Shown one piece after another: positions 46,291 to 59,811 of a DNA stretch of 64,000 nucleotides (the first letter of the stretch is position 1; every line of letters starts with the position of its first letter). The DNA is taken from assembly GCF_002234675.1 (NCBI RefSeq), contig NC_019868.2, forward strand, positions 26,674,293-26,738,292, written 5' to 3'. A model generated the notes under the pieces. That model did not search any database. It was not told the origin of the DNA and worked only from the letters and a program-made list of their open reading frames with translations. Position numbers and translations under genes: made by a program. This stretch comes from Oryzias latipes (lineage: Eukaryota; Chordata; Actinopteri; Beloniformes; Adrianichthyidae).

Positions 46291-49200
46291 CATGAGTAAA
46301 AAAGGACTGGCGTGTCTTAGCAGGGCTTTAAAATCAATTAATGGATCTTCTAAAATGCATGCAAAGAAACCAGTCTTACAGAGTCCATTATTGAAGAGTG
46401 AAAAAGATGTGCAAATGGACTCAATCCAGTTATTCTGCAATCTTCCCTCAAACCGAAGCCCAAAATTAATACAAGTTAATTATTTAGATTGTTATTCATT
46501 ACTAATTTTTATTTATTTGTCTTGCCCAGCAGGAGCAAACAGATAGGAGCCTACGGCCTCTTGCGTTGAAATGTTACTATCAGGGGGTTATTAATCTTTG
46601 GACACATGAGGTGTATATTTGAATAAATCCTTTTGGTATTTAAGGGTTAACTGTATTTATATTATTTGCAAAAATGTCTTTTTGGACTGTATGGAAAATG
46701 AAAAGATATAGAGAGTAGGATATTAGAGATACAGAAAACAAAGTTGGAGAATGATTAACGTAAAGGAGGGGGTCAGGGCAAATAGTTGCTGGAGGTTTAT
46801 CATTATTATGGTCAAATGTAAGGGTTGAAAGGGCGGAGCCTGTCAACCAACACATGCTAATGTTACAAACATACCTGTTTACAGCTCACACGCACATACT
46901 TATGCATATGTACACATCAATTCCCTACATATATTTACTTTTTTTTTTTTATTGAGATAATAGTAAAGAAAAGCAAATTGTGAACATACTTCAAACCAAA
47001 TGCTAGACACCGCAGGAGGAATAATTGTGTGAGCTCTTTCTCCTGTCCCCAGAGTTCATAATGTTTGATTAATTACAGACTTCCTTTTTTTAATTTTCTA
47101 GAGACAAATGTAGAATCATCCATGACAAAAATTACCAGTGCAGCAAATACAAAAATGAATCTCAATGTATTCCACGCGTTTCAGAAGTTAACAATTACTG
47201 TTGAAATAATCAATTGGAAAGGTTCATAAAAAAAATAAAAGTAGGCAACAAACCATCATTTGGAGAATGCATGTTTATTATTTAATGGTGTTTATTTTTA
47301 AAGTATTGATCACACACACTGACAGATTTTTGTAGACTAATTAAGCCTTCTGTATTCTCTCCCTCTCTTCCAATGATTATTTAAACTCTGGAAAGCTTTT
47401 AAACTTGTCCATCTTGTTCCATTTCTTGCAATAATATCTATGCATCCCTTTTATATATTTTCCTTTCTTTGAATTTGATAAACTAACTTTGCAACAACTG
47501 CAGCTCTGGTGAAAAGAAACTGATCTTTACTGGACTGTGTTTCAGTTTCAGTTTGCATCTGTCTGAGGACAGCTTGGTTTCATCTTTACAATTCTGTGTT
47601 TGACCTGAATTTTGTCCTTAAAAGTGAATTGTTAACAATTCTAACCTAAATGGAACTCTCTGTGTTTTTTTCATGCAATCAAACCAAATTTAAGTCAGAA
47701 GTGATGTTTGTATGTCTGTAGTTTGGAGGTGAAAACCTAAAAAAACAACAATTGATTTTATTCTTTAAAATTTTTCCAAAAGTTAAGCAACTTTAGAATC
47801 ATAAAGCTGCATTGTACTTTCATTTTTATGACACTTAAAAGCAAATATGATTGTTTTTAGGTGCATATCTGAAGGGTTGTGATCAGAGCAATACTTTCAA
47901 TAGCTGCTTTCATTCTCTCCATATATTGTTCTGCTTTTTTAAGTGAAATTTTTACTACAGTAGCTTCTGTTACAAATCCCTATGTAGTTTTTTGTATTTA
48001 CCGTTAATGTAAAGTAAAGTAGAACATGATTGAATCTTAAACTAATAATTTTTAAGCCTTCATGGCCTGATAGAACTCTCGGAAACATCTTAAAAGCTTT
48101 TTTTTACTGACTTTGAAAAACACAGCAGTGCTTCTGTGCGAAAAGAATAAACTGCATCCACTGCTACTTGGTATACATTTCCTTTAAAGGGTCTATACCA
48201 TGCAAAATCAAAATGTTGCCTGTCAAACCTGGAACACAATCCCAGACAGCATTGGACAGCTCTCCGAACTTCCATCTTTCTCAAAACAATTAAGATCATG
48301 GCTGCTGGAAAATCAAATTTGCACTCACAACTAACTCTGGGGAAAATGCCATAAAACTATGTCCTAAACAAAAGTCAAAATAAAACATTGGGGGGGGGGT
48401 TGTAGTTGTTCGTTGCATTGCTCTGATTTTGATTGATGTATACCGTGGGGAACTATGTAACTTAATCTATGATATGTTAATTTTTTGTAATTTTATTTCA
48501 TGCAATTTCATGTTAATAATGTACTTTTTTTATTTTGTTTTATCTACAGTCTCTTGGTGGCTAGCCATGGTCAGCACGGGACAGATGAGGTAAATTAGCT
48601 AAGGCTATTAGTATGTACAATGTTTCTCTATTTTTAGAGCACTCCATATTGTTTTTTGTTTGCATTGTCCCTTTATTAAATAAATAAATGCAAATACAAA
48701 GTATGCAAGACATCATTGGTCAGGAGCCTGACTGCTAAGGCTTATGGATCTATCTCATGCCCATCTTTCTGGATCAAAAATACTGGCATTCCCAAGACTT
48801 CTCCATGTTGAAATGAAGCTAAATAGTAAATCACACTTTAAATTGTAAATCTGTAAAGCTTCACTTCCTGTATTTTTTTTTTTTATCATATTGTTTTCCA
48901 AAAAAACAAATTAGTTAAAGGTGTGGTGAACTTTAGATGAAGTGTCAATTTGAAATTTGGGTCCTCTTGACTTCAATTTGGCATGCAGCACTAGAAATGT
49001 GTATTTATTTTGATGAAAAATGGATCAAACCAGAGTCTTCCTCACATTAAAATGTGAGGAGGAGGGGGGGGGTGTCATTCGTTGTGTGCTTTTGCTTCTG
49101 CTCAGCAGTTCATTGCAGTTCATTTGCTGCGTGTTGCTGTTCAGGGCTGCAGGTTGGCTGTGTTCAACCAGCTGTCTTGCAGCCTCTGTAGTTGAGTGAT

Positions 49201-50332
49201 CTGTCTTTCTTGGAAGGGGGATTTCCTTCCTGCAAAGGCTCTCAAAGTTATTACTGCGGAGGAGGATCTGGGCTCTGCTGCAACGTGTGTTTGAAGTTCC
49301 CCACTACATTTGCCCTGCTAACACTCCCAGAGATCACAGTGAGAGCAGCCAAAGCAGCACGGAGCTCAACCACCAAAACATCGGCGGATATTGTTTTCAT
49401 TTATCATGCACTTCGTGTGACGCCTCTGCAAACTGTTTTAATCCACTTTCGCTCGCCTTTGATGCACCGCGTGGCACAATTAGTGACTAAAGGTAAAGGT
49501 GTGAAAGCAATAGGTTACAATTTTATTATTCCCACTGAATTAAAAAAAGGAAAAAAAAAGAAAAAGGAGGAAAAAAAGGTGGCTTTTGGGCTGCCCTCCT
49601 GGGGCCTCACGACTCGCCAGGGCTTGTTCATATTTAGCCCTGTGATTTGCACAATATTTCTTTAACAGCTCCACAGCTTTAATAAGTCCTGGTTCTGCGC
49701 TGGCGCAACCGTTTGACAATTAGTGAACATTTCCTAAACAATTAATTTAGTTTTTTAGAGAGGATTTCACTCTATAAATCCCTGCCTCTGATCATGTTTC
49801 ACTCTAGCCGTTTTCTTCTGTGGCTCTTTAGTCTCTGAACTTTTGTTATCATTTAGGCGCTTTATTAAAATCACAGAGAACCACTGAGTTGAAAAAGTGA
49901 AGCTAACTTTGGAACCTGCAGTCCAATCTTCCACGACTGCAAGAGAACTTTGAGAAATATTGCTCCCTATTTCCAATGAAAAGAGGGAATGTGTCTTTAA
50001 TTTGGTCGGTTTGCTGCAGACCTGGAGTTTTGTGGTGTGGACCATCAGCGTTGGACCTCCCTGAGCCGTAGAGGAGCCGGACGGAACTTGCAGCTGATGT
50101 CCTGGTAGATCTAAAGATCTCATGGACAATTGTCTGTGAAAATACCATGACAGTTAGGTCGCATTTAAGATTTCCAAAATAAAGTAATAATACAAGAAAT
50201 AATAAAAGGCAGGAAAATTCTATCTAAGGAGCTGAATATTTAATCTGAGAAGGGAAACGGGGAAAAACTGTCTTTTAAAATGATCAATTTTGCATTTTGA
50301 CATAGAAACAAATTAAAACAAACTTGCTAGAC
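46291..50332. other. Gene-free region
   Basis: AT-rich, no gene or RNA recognised. 49190-49500 is of higher complexity and may be a conserved element. Short poly-G runs lie near 48391-48400 and 49063-49072. Confidence 0.5.
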
Positions 50333-51069
50333 TAGGGGTCTGACTATTCATTTTAACACCAATTTAATTCATATCACAATTTTTGGTTGACGATACGATT
50401 CACATTTAATGTTCGTTCATTTTGAACCATCTGATTCACGGACCTAAGATCGATCCAGGCAATCGGGGTGCTTTTCAGTCACTTTGTTATTTTTGAAATA
50501 TTCACAGATGTATACAAAAACATCACCCTAAGTTCAAACCAACACCCAAATACACCCAGTCTTTATATGATTTACACTCAGCGCTTTAAGATCGCTCTTA
50601 GGACAAAACAGTCTCAAAGATTTTGGGACCGTGACGCTCCGTCCGTGTTCAGATGGACAACGGCTTCTTACCAGTTCGTTTGAGTCAGATACCGTATGAC
50701 TTTCCGGTCAAAGGGAAGACCTTATGGTGCGTGGCAGGAAGTTCCGGAATACACTCCAGCGATGAACCCAGAGAAACATCCGATGTTCATTAATCCATCC
50801 CAAAAGCGGCAGTGATGGCGTCTTTTTCAGAAAGTTTGTTTCTCTGGGACATCTGTTAGTTTAGTTTTCTTAAGTTCAGCCCGCTGTCATTTTTTTTTTT
50901 TTTTTTGCTGCTGTCACATGTGTGTTGTCTGCTGTGATGGGATTTCATCTTTTTTTTTTTAAATCTTTTAGTAAAATAAACCTGTAGTAAAATATGGTAT
51001 TTTTCAATATTGATATAATTGACAGATTAATCTGGTTGGATTAAATATCGGTAAATCGTTACAACCCTA
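50333..51069. mobile_element. Possible hAT-type non-autonomous element
   Basis: The right end, read on the - strand, is TAGGGTTGTAACGATTTACC, a typical hAT MITE end. The left end TAGGGGTCTGAC is a diverged counterpart, and both sides carry AATATCG/ATATCAC-like subterminal sequence. I could not find a clean 8 bp target duplication. Confidence 0.4.
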
Positions 51070-52527
51070 TTATTTAGGCATCCACTGTGTTCTGATCATG
51101 AAAACTTGGATGATGCATAAAAAATGAATTGACAAACGTTTTTTTTCTTTCAATGAAAAATCGTTCAAACGCAATGCATTGTGGTCTACATTTGCCAATC
51201 CGGTGAGCATCAGAAATTTGTGGGGCGTTGGATTTTTGGAGTTGTAGATTCAGACACCCCGAAAAAACAACGAATGCCCTCGTGGGCTGAGCAGTGAGTG
51301 AACTCGGAACAGGTCCAGGTGTCGATGTTGCCAGATGTTCGACTTTTTGGGCCAACTGCTCGAGCACGTCTGGGTAGATTTTCATTACTGTTCGTATTTC
51401 TTGCTATCCTATCCTTGTAGTTAAAATGTTTAATAATATTATCAAAAAATAATTAGATTGATTAGCTTTCATCTGCTAAAAAGATCCAGCTTAAGGGTAA
51501 AATAAAACAGTTAATGTTAAATTTTTAGTGGAATTAAAGGAAGTCCCTTTGTGGGTCTGCGTGTTCTGCGGTCACATGCAGAAACTGTTACTCTCCTGTG
51601 CTGGATGTTGGCCAGAAACTGGCATTTCCTGCTCTCCGCTGAGCCAAGATGGCCAGTGGAAGAGCCGCTTTTCATGGCGGATTCTTCTCATGTGTCGTTT
51701 TTTTCTCTCCCCTGTCTTTAAGTCGTTTGCTCTAAGCCCCCTTTTCTCCTCTTCTCACCTTGTTTTGTTATTTTACCTGCAGTGCAGGTGTGAAAGGGTG
51801 AGGCCGTGAAAAAACATTTGATTTCGTAAGCCTGTCATGAACAAATTCCGTTGACTGACCTCCGCATCTCGGCACACGATGACAAATGGGTTTGCAATTT
51901 TCAGCCTGACTGAGGGGCAACAAAGCACATTTCCACTTTCACTGGTCGGCAGCGCCAGGGTAGAGTCTCCCCTTCGTGGACATGGAGCTTTTCTCAAAGC
52001 CGGACTCTGTTTTTTTTTGGGCTTTTTGTTGGCCCCATGGTTAAAATAGACAATTACACTTGGAGTAACAGAAAACAAACATACTTAAGAGAAAGCCTGA
52101 CTTCACACAGTGAGTCATCTGTTGATGAAGAGAGAAAGGCTTGTTTTTCTTGCAGCAGACTTTGGTCTTTTCTTTTTTTTTACATCTGCTTTTGTTGTAC
52201 AAAGATAGAGATCCTGTCCATTCTGTCTGCTGTAAACATCTTGCTGTCATTTGGCCGTCACCCCTTGCTTTTCCCTCGACAGTAAGAAGTAAACAGAAGA
52301 TTTGAATTTGAAACATAGCTTCAGTAAATGTGAGAATATCTCAAATGACAAATCTTTCATATGACTGTTTTTGGGGCACAATATGGCCTTTTTTATTTTA
52401 TTTTGGCAGTATGGGAAGAAAATTCCGCCCATATCTTCTCCCAGTCAAAGTTGCATTCATCTATATTGTTTACTGCCTCAAACAGACATTGACGGTATTG
52501 GAGAACATTAGAGAGACTTTACTAGAG
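51070..52527. other. Gene-free region
   Basis: No gene recognised. Moderate complexity, no splice-bounded coding frame. Confidence 0.45.
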
Positions 52528-52967
52528 ATCATTTGCTGGACTTTAAATGTGTAGTTGTAGGGTTAGATGAGCTAATTCTTCTCTATGGGTTCTGGTAAAT
52601 CGCCTGTCCGTCCTGGGGGAGGATCCCTCCTTCATGTGGACACCCCTGAGGTTTCTTCGTTTTTTCCGGATTGCGTTTTTTTCAGGAGTTTTTCCTTACC
52701 GCGAAAAGGGGTCTAAGGGCAGGGATGCCAGTTTAGTTTAGTCTATTTAGTAAAAGTTTAGTATTATCCTATTGAATGATCCTTTTTCATTGTATGTTTA
52801 CCTTACAATTACTGGTACGAAGCCCACTGAGTCGACTGTTGTGAATTTGGGCTATACAACTGAAATTGAATTGAATAGAGAACTGTATAATGACTGGTGT
52901 AAAGCCTGTTGAGACGACTGTGTTGTGAATTTGGGCTATATAAATAAAAATTGAACTGAATTGGACT
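52528..52967 (+). mobile_element. Retroelement 3' end/SINE with ATTGAATTGAA-type tail, copy 1
   Basis: Shares with 63393-63760 (inverted) the blocks TGGTAAATCGCCTGTCCGTC, GGAGGGATCCTC-type sequence, TGGACACCCCTGAGGTTTC, AGGGCAGGGATGCCAGTTTA and a tail GTGAATTTGGGCTATA followed by TTGAATTGAA-like repeats. The tail unit is present twice (near 52840-52880 and 52920-52965). Confidence 0.7.
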
Positions 52968-54149
52968 GAGTGACCCGTCTGCATTCCTAACAGGAAGTAC
53001 CTGCTGGCTCCAAGAAGCCAAACTCCCCAAATAAACAGCTGTTGCTCAGTCATTCTATTTGCCAGAATAACCATTCTTGCTCTATTTTTTTTAAACATGT
53101 TCTTGCTAATTATAATTTGTTTTTGTGATATTTTTTGTCTCTGTAGTGCAAGTTTAAACTGGCCAATCAGATGCCTCAAAGGTTTCATTAAGAGTTTTTG
53201 TGTCGGCTGTTGTCGATTAGCAGGGGAGCTGACTTTGGTCAAGCTCACTCCTGATTGGCGTGAGCTTGTCGTATTTGTCCAACATAGATGCAACAATCCT
53301 TTAAAAACAAAATGCAAAACACGTCGACAACCTTTACATAAACCATTTTCTAAGGGTGACATCACACTCTATCCAGGCCTCTTATGCTGTCCATGCTTCA
53401 AACTTGTGTTTTCCTGCTGATTGGATGATTTCTAAAATCTAAAAAAGAGCTAAAAGCAGTCGCTGTGGACAGGAACTAACTGACCTTATTTTCTGGCTCT
53501 TGTGATCTCCTGGGAGCACAAATTGTTAGGCTGCACCAAAATCAAAGGGACTTAGCACAGCTGCACTCTCATACTCACAGACGCTTCCTTGGGTCTGCGT
53601 GTTTTGGGTGCATTCTGATCAGAAAGAAAACATAAGAGAGCATGTATGTCGCATATTTTTCATGGGGAAGATTATCACTCGATTCAAGCAGTTAATGGAT
53701 GTTTATGAGTTTGCATCCAAACTGCGACCGTCCGGCGTGGCGATTGTGTCCTGTAGAGATGGCCTTTGCCGACAGACTAATTGATGCCTTTTAGGGAGCA
53801 ATTTTCCAGTCCAAATGTCAGGAGCTGATTTGGGGCTCTGTCATGTGGACACAGGGGTCTTAGGAAGGGGTGACACTTCGACTCTGAAGGGATTCCCACA
53901 CTAGTTAGTTGCTGCTTTCGTTTTATCTGTATGCTATCCATCTTCTTAAGGAAGAAAGATATGAACCTAACATCCATTTGTGACCAGATTAGATTTTTTT
54001 GTCTATTAAAAAAAAAGAAAAGAAAAAAGGAATAAACAAATAAAATATGTGGTAAACATGCTTCTACTTGAAAGCCAGTTCTTTTTGGGTCAGTTGTGTT
54101 GTTTTGAAACATAAATTTTAGGTTGTAGAGTAGCATTAGCAATCATACA
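52968..54149. other. Gene-free region
   Basis: Nothing recognised; short random frames only. Confidence 0.45.
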
Positions 54150-54448
54150 TCTATCTTCAGAACACACTGAATCCCTTTTAGGGTCACTGAGCTGCTGGAG
54201 CCGATCCAGATGCTGTTGGGTAAACCCTGAGCCGGTCACCAGTCTATTGCAGGGCCACACAACCACACACATGTAGAGACACCAATTCACCTGTGAAGCA
54301 TGTTTTTTGGACTGTGGGAGGAAACCAGAGAAAACCCACGCATGCACGGGGAGAACAGGCAAACTCTCCACAGAAAGGTCCCAGTTGGGATTTGAGCCCT
54401 TCTCGCAGTGAGGCAAGAGGGCTGATCACTGCACCACCATGCAGTCCT
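54150..54448 (-). mobile_element. tRNA-headed SINE, diverged copy
   Basis: On the - strand it reads in the same order as 35509-35899: GTGGTGCAGTGATCAGC-like head, GGAGTTTGCCTGTTCTCC, then a CCCACAGTCCAAAAAACATG body and GGGTCACTGAG-related end. The tail repeats are lost, so this copy is older. Confidence 0.7.
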
Positions 54449-54677
54449 TAAATAATCACAACAGCAAATTAGGTGAAAACTAGACATTTATGTTGGTGAA
54501 TGAGAAACTTCTAACTACTTTTTTTTTTTTACATTTTCCATTGAAATTAAAAACATTTGTTGCAAAAATCCTGAAGTCTATCAAAGATTACATACAGGGA
54601 AGGAGAATTTCTCCATCAACCTTTATAGGGTTTGGATAACAGAAGATTCACTTAAAGAACTGCTTCGAGAATCTATT

Positions 54678-55112
54678 TTAAAGGGTTCCTAGTGGTCAAA
54701 ATCCAAAAACTTTTGTCGTTTTGGAAGACACAAGTTCTGCAGAGTTGCAGGAGGTCATTAGATATTTGCCTCTGAGTTGTGGATGAGACCAATTCTGCCC
54801 CCTATTCCCCTCCACGAGAGCTCAGATTAAGGGATCGTGTGGCTCGAACCCTGTATTTTCTTATACCGTGTATTTCCTTTGTCACAAATACAATCTGTTT
54901 CAAACTGTCTGCTGGTGATTCCCACTTCTTTCTCTTTCGGCTTTTCCCATCAGGGGTCGCCACAGCGAATGATTTGATTAAAATAATTCACAGAAATACA
55001 AAATTCAAGTTAAAATTTACTTTATATATGTCCTCCATCATCAGGAAAAATGCCACAAGAACATGTTTAAAAACACCCAAAACATATTTTTTTGTGCAGT
55101 GGGTCTTTCAGT
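54678..55112 (-). mobile_element. P2X7-like TIR element, rearranged copy
   Basis: The right end GCAGTGGGTCTTTCAG matches the element end, preceded by TCATCAGGAAAAATGCCACA and AGAACATGTTTAAAAACACC. The left part keeps TTCTGCAGAGTTGCAGGAGG. The middle, including the IQPYSL segment, is replaced or lost. Confidence 0.6.
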
Positions 55113-58100
55113 TATCTCTTGTCTTTACATTTTGGTTAGATTATAAAATCTTCTTACGACATAAATCCATCATTCGGCTAAAGATCTTGATGTTCCTCTA
55201 GATTCTGCAGGATTTGAACAAACACTGTCAGGTGATGACACGGCCTTTCACACAGAGTTATCTTGCTTTTTGTTCATCATCCAAACATCTCTGTTTCTAT
55301 GTGTGTATCCATGGAAATTCAACATGGGAGCAGTTTTTTTTTTTTTTTTTTTTGGAACCTGCACTAAGCTGGAGTTTCAGTAAACCAGAGGTCCTAATTG
55401 CTGCTTGCAAACATTTCCCAGCAGTGACAGCAAAATTATTGAAGTGGAGTGCAAAGCAGGAGGTGTGTGGTGGGGGAGAGAGAGGGAGGAAAGTGAATTT
55501 TTCAGATGAGAAAAAAAAAAAAAAACAGGGAACAAATATGGAAAGAGCGGTAACTGGAAGTTTTAGACACTGGCCGTGGATTTTTGGCTCAGATGAAAGC
55601 CCAAAAGTGTCGAGTGGATAACGCTATACTTACACTTCTGCTGTAATCCCTATAAACACGCACTCAGCTAATAATTTGTGCGCACAGCAATTTACTAAGG
55701 AATAAACAAACAACAAAGAGCCTGAAATCAATAGTTGCAGGATTGCAATGACACGAAGCTGCAGACAGCGTCCCAGCGCAAACACACTCTTAGAAGTGGC
55801 CTCGGCTTTAAAGGAACAGGTGAGCTCCTGGGTACCTCCCCTGTCTTCTTCGGCGCAGCCTTCTAAATATAGAAATTATGCTCCCTGATAATTGGGGGCA
55901 GACAACAAAGCCACCTCCTCCCATCTGCTGCTCAGTCAGATGCCCAGCTGACAAACAGCAGGGCTGAGATCAGAGTGGGAGAGTTCCAGGGAACACCTGT
56001 GCTGTCTGCCTGGACCGTGAAGACACCTGCCTGTGGACCCACGCCACGCCACGCCACGCCACGCACACACATTTCATTTGGTTTCCTCCAGAGGCCTCTG
56101 AAGCCGAGGAGGTGCTGAAAGTCAGGGAGGGTCTTCTAAGCGTGTGAACCGACCCTAAAGTGGGTTCGGATGAAGGGGTTTAAGTGTTTTCAGTGGGAAG
56201 CCACAGACCACCTGCAGTAGGAGGAGGAACAAAAGCATCTGTCCCGGGGCAAAGCAGACTCCTACAACACGGATTAAACAGGTGCCAGCGAGCACTCCTG
56301 GGCATCGGGTATCACCAGTTAGGAGGTCCTGAGTGTTTCAAGGGATGGCCACAAAAGAAGAAGTCAGGAGAAGAAGAAAGGGGCTTGATTTGCACAAAGT
56401 CTGCTTTGCGTTTCCATAAAGGTGCCAAGCCTTTGGGCGGAAACTTAAGACTTTTTGGAGTTGGTTTCCACAGAACACTGGTTTTTTTTTTAAATCTTAA
56501 AACATATTTTTCTGCTTCTTCTGAAAGACAAGCAGCAACATCTCCCCCCAAAAAAACAATCAGCAGTTATGTCTTTCATGCCATAATGAGTCTGTTTACT
56601 GGACGGACGGGGGATGTCCACGTGTGCGCAGCTTATAATACACTTCAGGATGCTGTCATTAATCGACAGCAGGAGCGTGTTGATGTTCAAGGTGTGCAGG
56701 TGGGAAAGTCCCGCCGCGCTGCATCGTAGACGGGAGAGAGTTGGCAGCAGGGTTGATTATCCATATCGAAGCACCCCCACTGACTCTCCCCCTCACACAC
56801 ACACACACACACACACATGCTGACGCTCAGATCACAGACTGCGCTTTCATGCTTCAACAAAGATCTGCTCCCAACCGTGAAGGAAACTGTGCACAGACAT
56901 GAGCGTGGCATCCAAATTTACAATCAAAAAACACACTTTAGAAAAAAAAAATTCATATTTGACAGCAAACGAGGTTTTTGAAAGGATGCCGTAGTCTCTT
57001 TGGTGGTCCAATAGGACAAACAATAATCTGTAAATCGTCTGCAGGGGTTACTCGGTCCATATTGCGCTGACCTCAACTTTTCTATAAGCTACAGGACCTC
57101 AGCGAAAGGTCAGATTTTATTTGGCCCTGATGGTCTCGTTGCTCACGGCGTTCAGGAGGGCAGCTTTGAAGTTTTTTAACGCGCGCTCCAAGTGGAGGAT
57201 TCATCCGCCAGCAGAATAGCATCCATAAAGAAAGACAACAGTGATTTTGCGAGCGGGTTTTATATGTTTAAACTTAGAAAAAAGTCAAGTTAACTCTTAA
57301 AAGTGGATTTCTTTTTCCAACACTGGTTCATCCGTTTTTTGACATTGATTCCAAAAGCTGATGAGGGGAAGGCTCAGGGGATGAAATGCCTTTTTCTTCG
57401 TTTTTTATTCCTTGGAAATTAGAAATTGTACGAATTGCAGAATTTTTTCAAAAATTGCCTGATCTTAATAAAAATAAAAAGTCAAGTGGCTTTTTTTGCA
57501 GGTTTTTATCTAGACCTCAGTCTTTTTCTGGTATTTGATTGTTTTTTTTAAAGGTTTTTTCAGTATAAAAAAGTACAATTTTTATATAGTGGATACAGTT
57601 TCTAGTGGTGTTTCTATGTTTCAGGGTACATGTAAAAATATATTCTCAAATAAATAAATATATAGCATAAATACATGTATTTGAAATGAATAAATAAACG
57701 TCTATACTTTGTTTCCACACAGTTCTCCATACAGGTAAAAGGAAAAAACAAGAAAATTCCTTCAAAGTCCTTCTAAACAAACGATGGCTCCCTGTCAGAG
57801 CACCTTGGGAACATTGTGGGAATATTACAGGTTCCCACCGCTCCATGCCAGCTGACGTCTCAGTTCAGCAGACAACAGAGGAGATGCTCCGCAGCCCCTC
57901 AGCTCTGTTTCCCATTTGTATCCATTTCCACACAGTCCCTTTGAGTCCGGTCTCAGAAACAAACGAGCCCCTCATGCAAAGACAATCTAGCCTGTCTTCG
58001 TGGCTGCCGAGAGATGGCCCCATGCATTCCTACAAGAGGCCCCGGTGCCTTTATCCCTGCCGGTTGGCCTGCTGTCCACCAGCCTGCGTCGGCCTCATCG

Positions 58101-58184
58101 CCGCCTGCGTCCCTCTCTTCTCCTCCTCGCCTGCCAGGGCTTTAGGCAGCTTTTTCCTGATCTGAACCAGCGGGTCTCCGTGTC
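55113..58184. other. Gene-free region downstream of fgf20
   Basis: No gene recognised. It includes a CCACG pentanucleotide repeat (about 56040-56065), a CA microsatellite (56793-56818) and T- and A-runs. 55780-56010 is high in complexity and might be regulatory. The part next to 58184 is the 3' UTR of fgf20; its poly(A) site is not assigned. Confidence 0.5.
56793..56818. repeat. CA dinucleotide microsatellite
   Basis: About 12-13 CA units. Confidence 0.95.
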
Positions 58185-59071
58185 TCAGCTGTGTCCCAGG
58201 ATATCCCTGTACAGCTCTGGCACGCGATCAGGGTCCACAAACCTGGGCAAGAAGTGCGTGAATTTCTGGTGCCGCTTGGATTTAGTCCCGTTCCTCGGCG
58301 TCCCATCTTTATTTAATCCCACAAAATAAGGTTCTTTGTCTCTGTGTTTGTAAAGGTTGGAAGCGTAGGTGTTATACCAGTTCTCCTCAAACGTCTCCTT
58401 GAAGACACATTCAGCGGTGAGCCTTTCCTGAAAAAATAAGACAACAGCAGACGTCTTCAGTTGGAAAATATAAACATTTTTTAATGGTCTTGACAACATT
58501 AATAAGCAAATAATGATACCTACAGAGCCGTACAACTCTCCTTTGTCGTTCATCCCCAGGTAAAGCCCACTGTCCACACCTCTAATGCTTATCAATCCTG
58601 CAGCAACGCTTATGAATTCCAAAATACCTGCAGAAGAATAACAGTTGTTCTCTACAGATTTAAACAGTGATAAAAGTGAGAAATCCCACCAATCCAAATA
58701 CAAAATAAAAAGTGTCCTCTGCTTTTTGTTTTGGCACTTTTTCCTTGACTTTTGAGAGAATACAGATCTAAAGATTTACCAAAGCGGTTGTGGTCCCTCC
58801 TCGTCCCCTGCACTGTACCATCCGGAAGTATTTGCAGGTGAAACCCAGTTCTGCAGTAGAGCTGCCTCCTCCTCAGAGTGCCTTTCAGGTGCGTCAAATC
58901 CGCCTGGTTGCTCTGGTACAGCTTGTCCCCAGGTAAAAGGTGCTCGCCCAGGAGAGTCGGGCTGTCCCCCGGAGGTGTCAGGAAGAAGTGGGACGCCACC
59001 TGAGCGACACCGTGGATGCCATGCAGGACGCCTCCAACTTCCCCCAGAGTTGCAGCGGGAGCCGCGGCCAT
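58185..59071 (-). CDS. fgf20b: Fibroblast growth factor 20
   Basis: Three exons on the - strand: 58780-59071 (ATG 59069-59071), 58524-58627 and 58185-58427 (stop TGA 58185-58187). They join in phase to 212 residues; human FGF20 has 211. It is a secreted heparin-binding ligand of FGF receptors in the FGF9/16/20 group. The core beta-trefoil includes [40 protein letters not shown] and [15 protein letters not shown], then [13 protein letters not shown]. The wording [13 protein letters not shown] and [15 protein letters not shown], and the C-terminus VPELYRDIL, favour FGF20 over FGF9 and FGF16. No classical cleaved signal peptide is evident, as in this group, which uses internal hydrophobic sequence. 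It is head to head with micu3, as FGF20 and MICU3 are in human 8p22. The a/b suffix is a guess; an upstream in-frame ATG at 59206 is not used because family homology starts at [14 protein letters not shown]. Confidence 0.88.
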
Positions 59072-59811
59072 CGCGCCAAAGCTCGGCGGGTAAAGTTCAG
59101 AAAGAAGGTCCGGTCGGACGGAGCGCTCTTGTACCTGGTTGTCAGATTTCTCCTTTAGTGCATGTTGATACACCCCCCCACCCCCGCCTCCTCGGTTACT
59201 TAGCACATGTCCCCGAAGCGAAAAGACGCACAGATTTCTCCACCTCTGCTGGTTCTTCTAGCGACCTGTGCGCGCTCGCCGTCTTCATCAGCTGGAAGTG
59301 GGCTGCATTTTTCGCGCATACCTGTTCACCCTGTAGCGGGTGACGCGTGATTGGAGCCACGCACGAGATGCAGATTGAGTTTGCTGTAGAGCTGAGTGAG
59401 CACTGCGGCGCAGCCAGGTGAAGGCGCTCTTGGAGGGCTGAGCTCAAAGTGGCAGGGGTGGTGAGGCAGGTGCAAAACCACAGGACTACTAATGGGCGGG
59501 GCTGTCACAGTTGAGACGTGCCCTGGCAGGGATTTTTTTCTTCTTCTCCTGGGGCAGAGAATATACTACTACTCACACGTTGGGGGCAGAGTTGGGAGCG
59601 CCTTAAAAATAAAACCAAAGCCAGAAAATATGTGCCCCCCATGCCATGTGTGCGTCGACTCTGTTTGTGTCAACAGTTTGTTCACTTTGAACCCATCTGA
59701 CGCGTTTAAATTCCAGAGCGCACTGAAATACCCACCGCACGTCTCGCGAGCTCGTGGGTTCCTGAACGGTGGCGCGTGATCGGTTACGTTACGACAGCAG
59801 TGTAAACAGTC
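59072..59811. promoter_or_regulatory. Bidirectional promoter region of fgf20 and micu3
   Basis: 740 bp between the two divergent start codons, CpG-richer than the surroundings, especially near micu3. No clear TATA box in a supported position. No gene seen. Confidence 0.5.

Noticed and set aside
52787-53365. 192-codon - strand frame
   Set aside because: Runs across a retroelement tail with its repeated GAATTTGGGCTATA units; no family resemblance in the rest.
56184-56729. 181-codon + strand frame
   Set aside because: No domain, low-complexity patches and no splice or conservation support; treated as chance.
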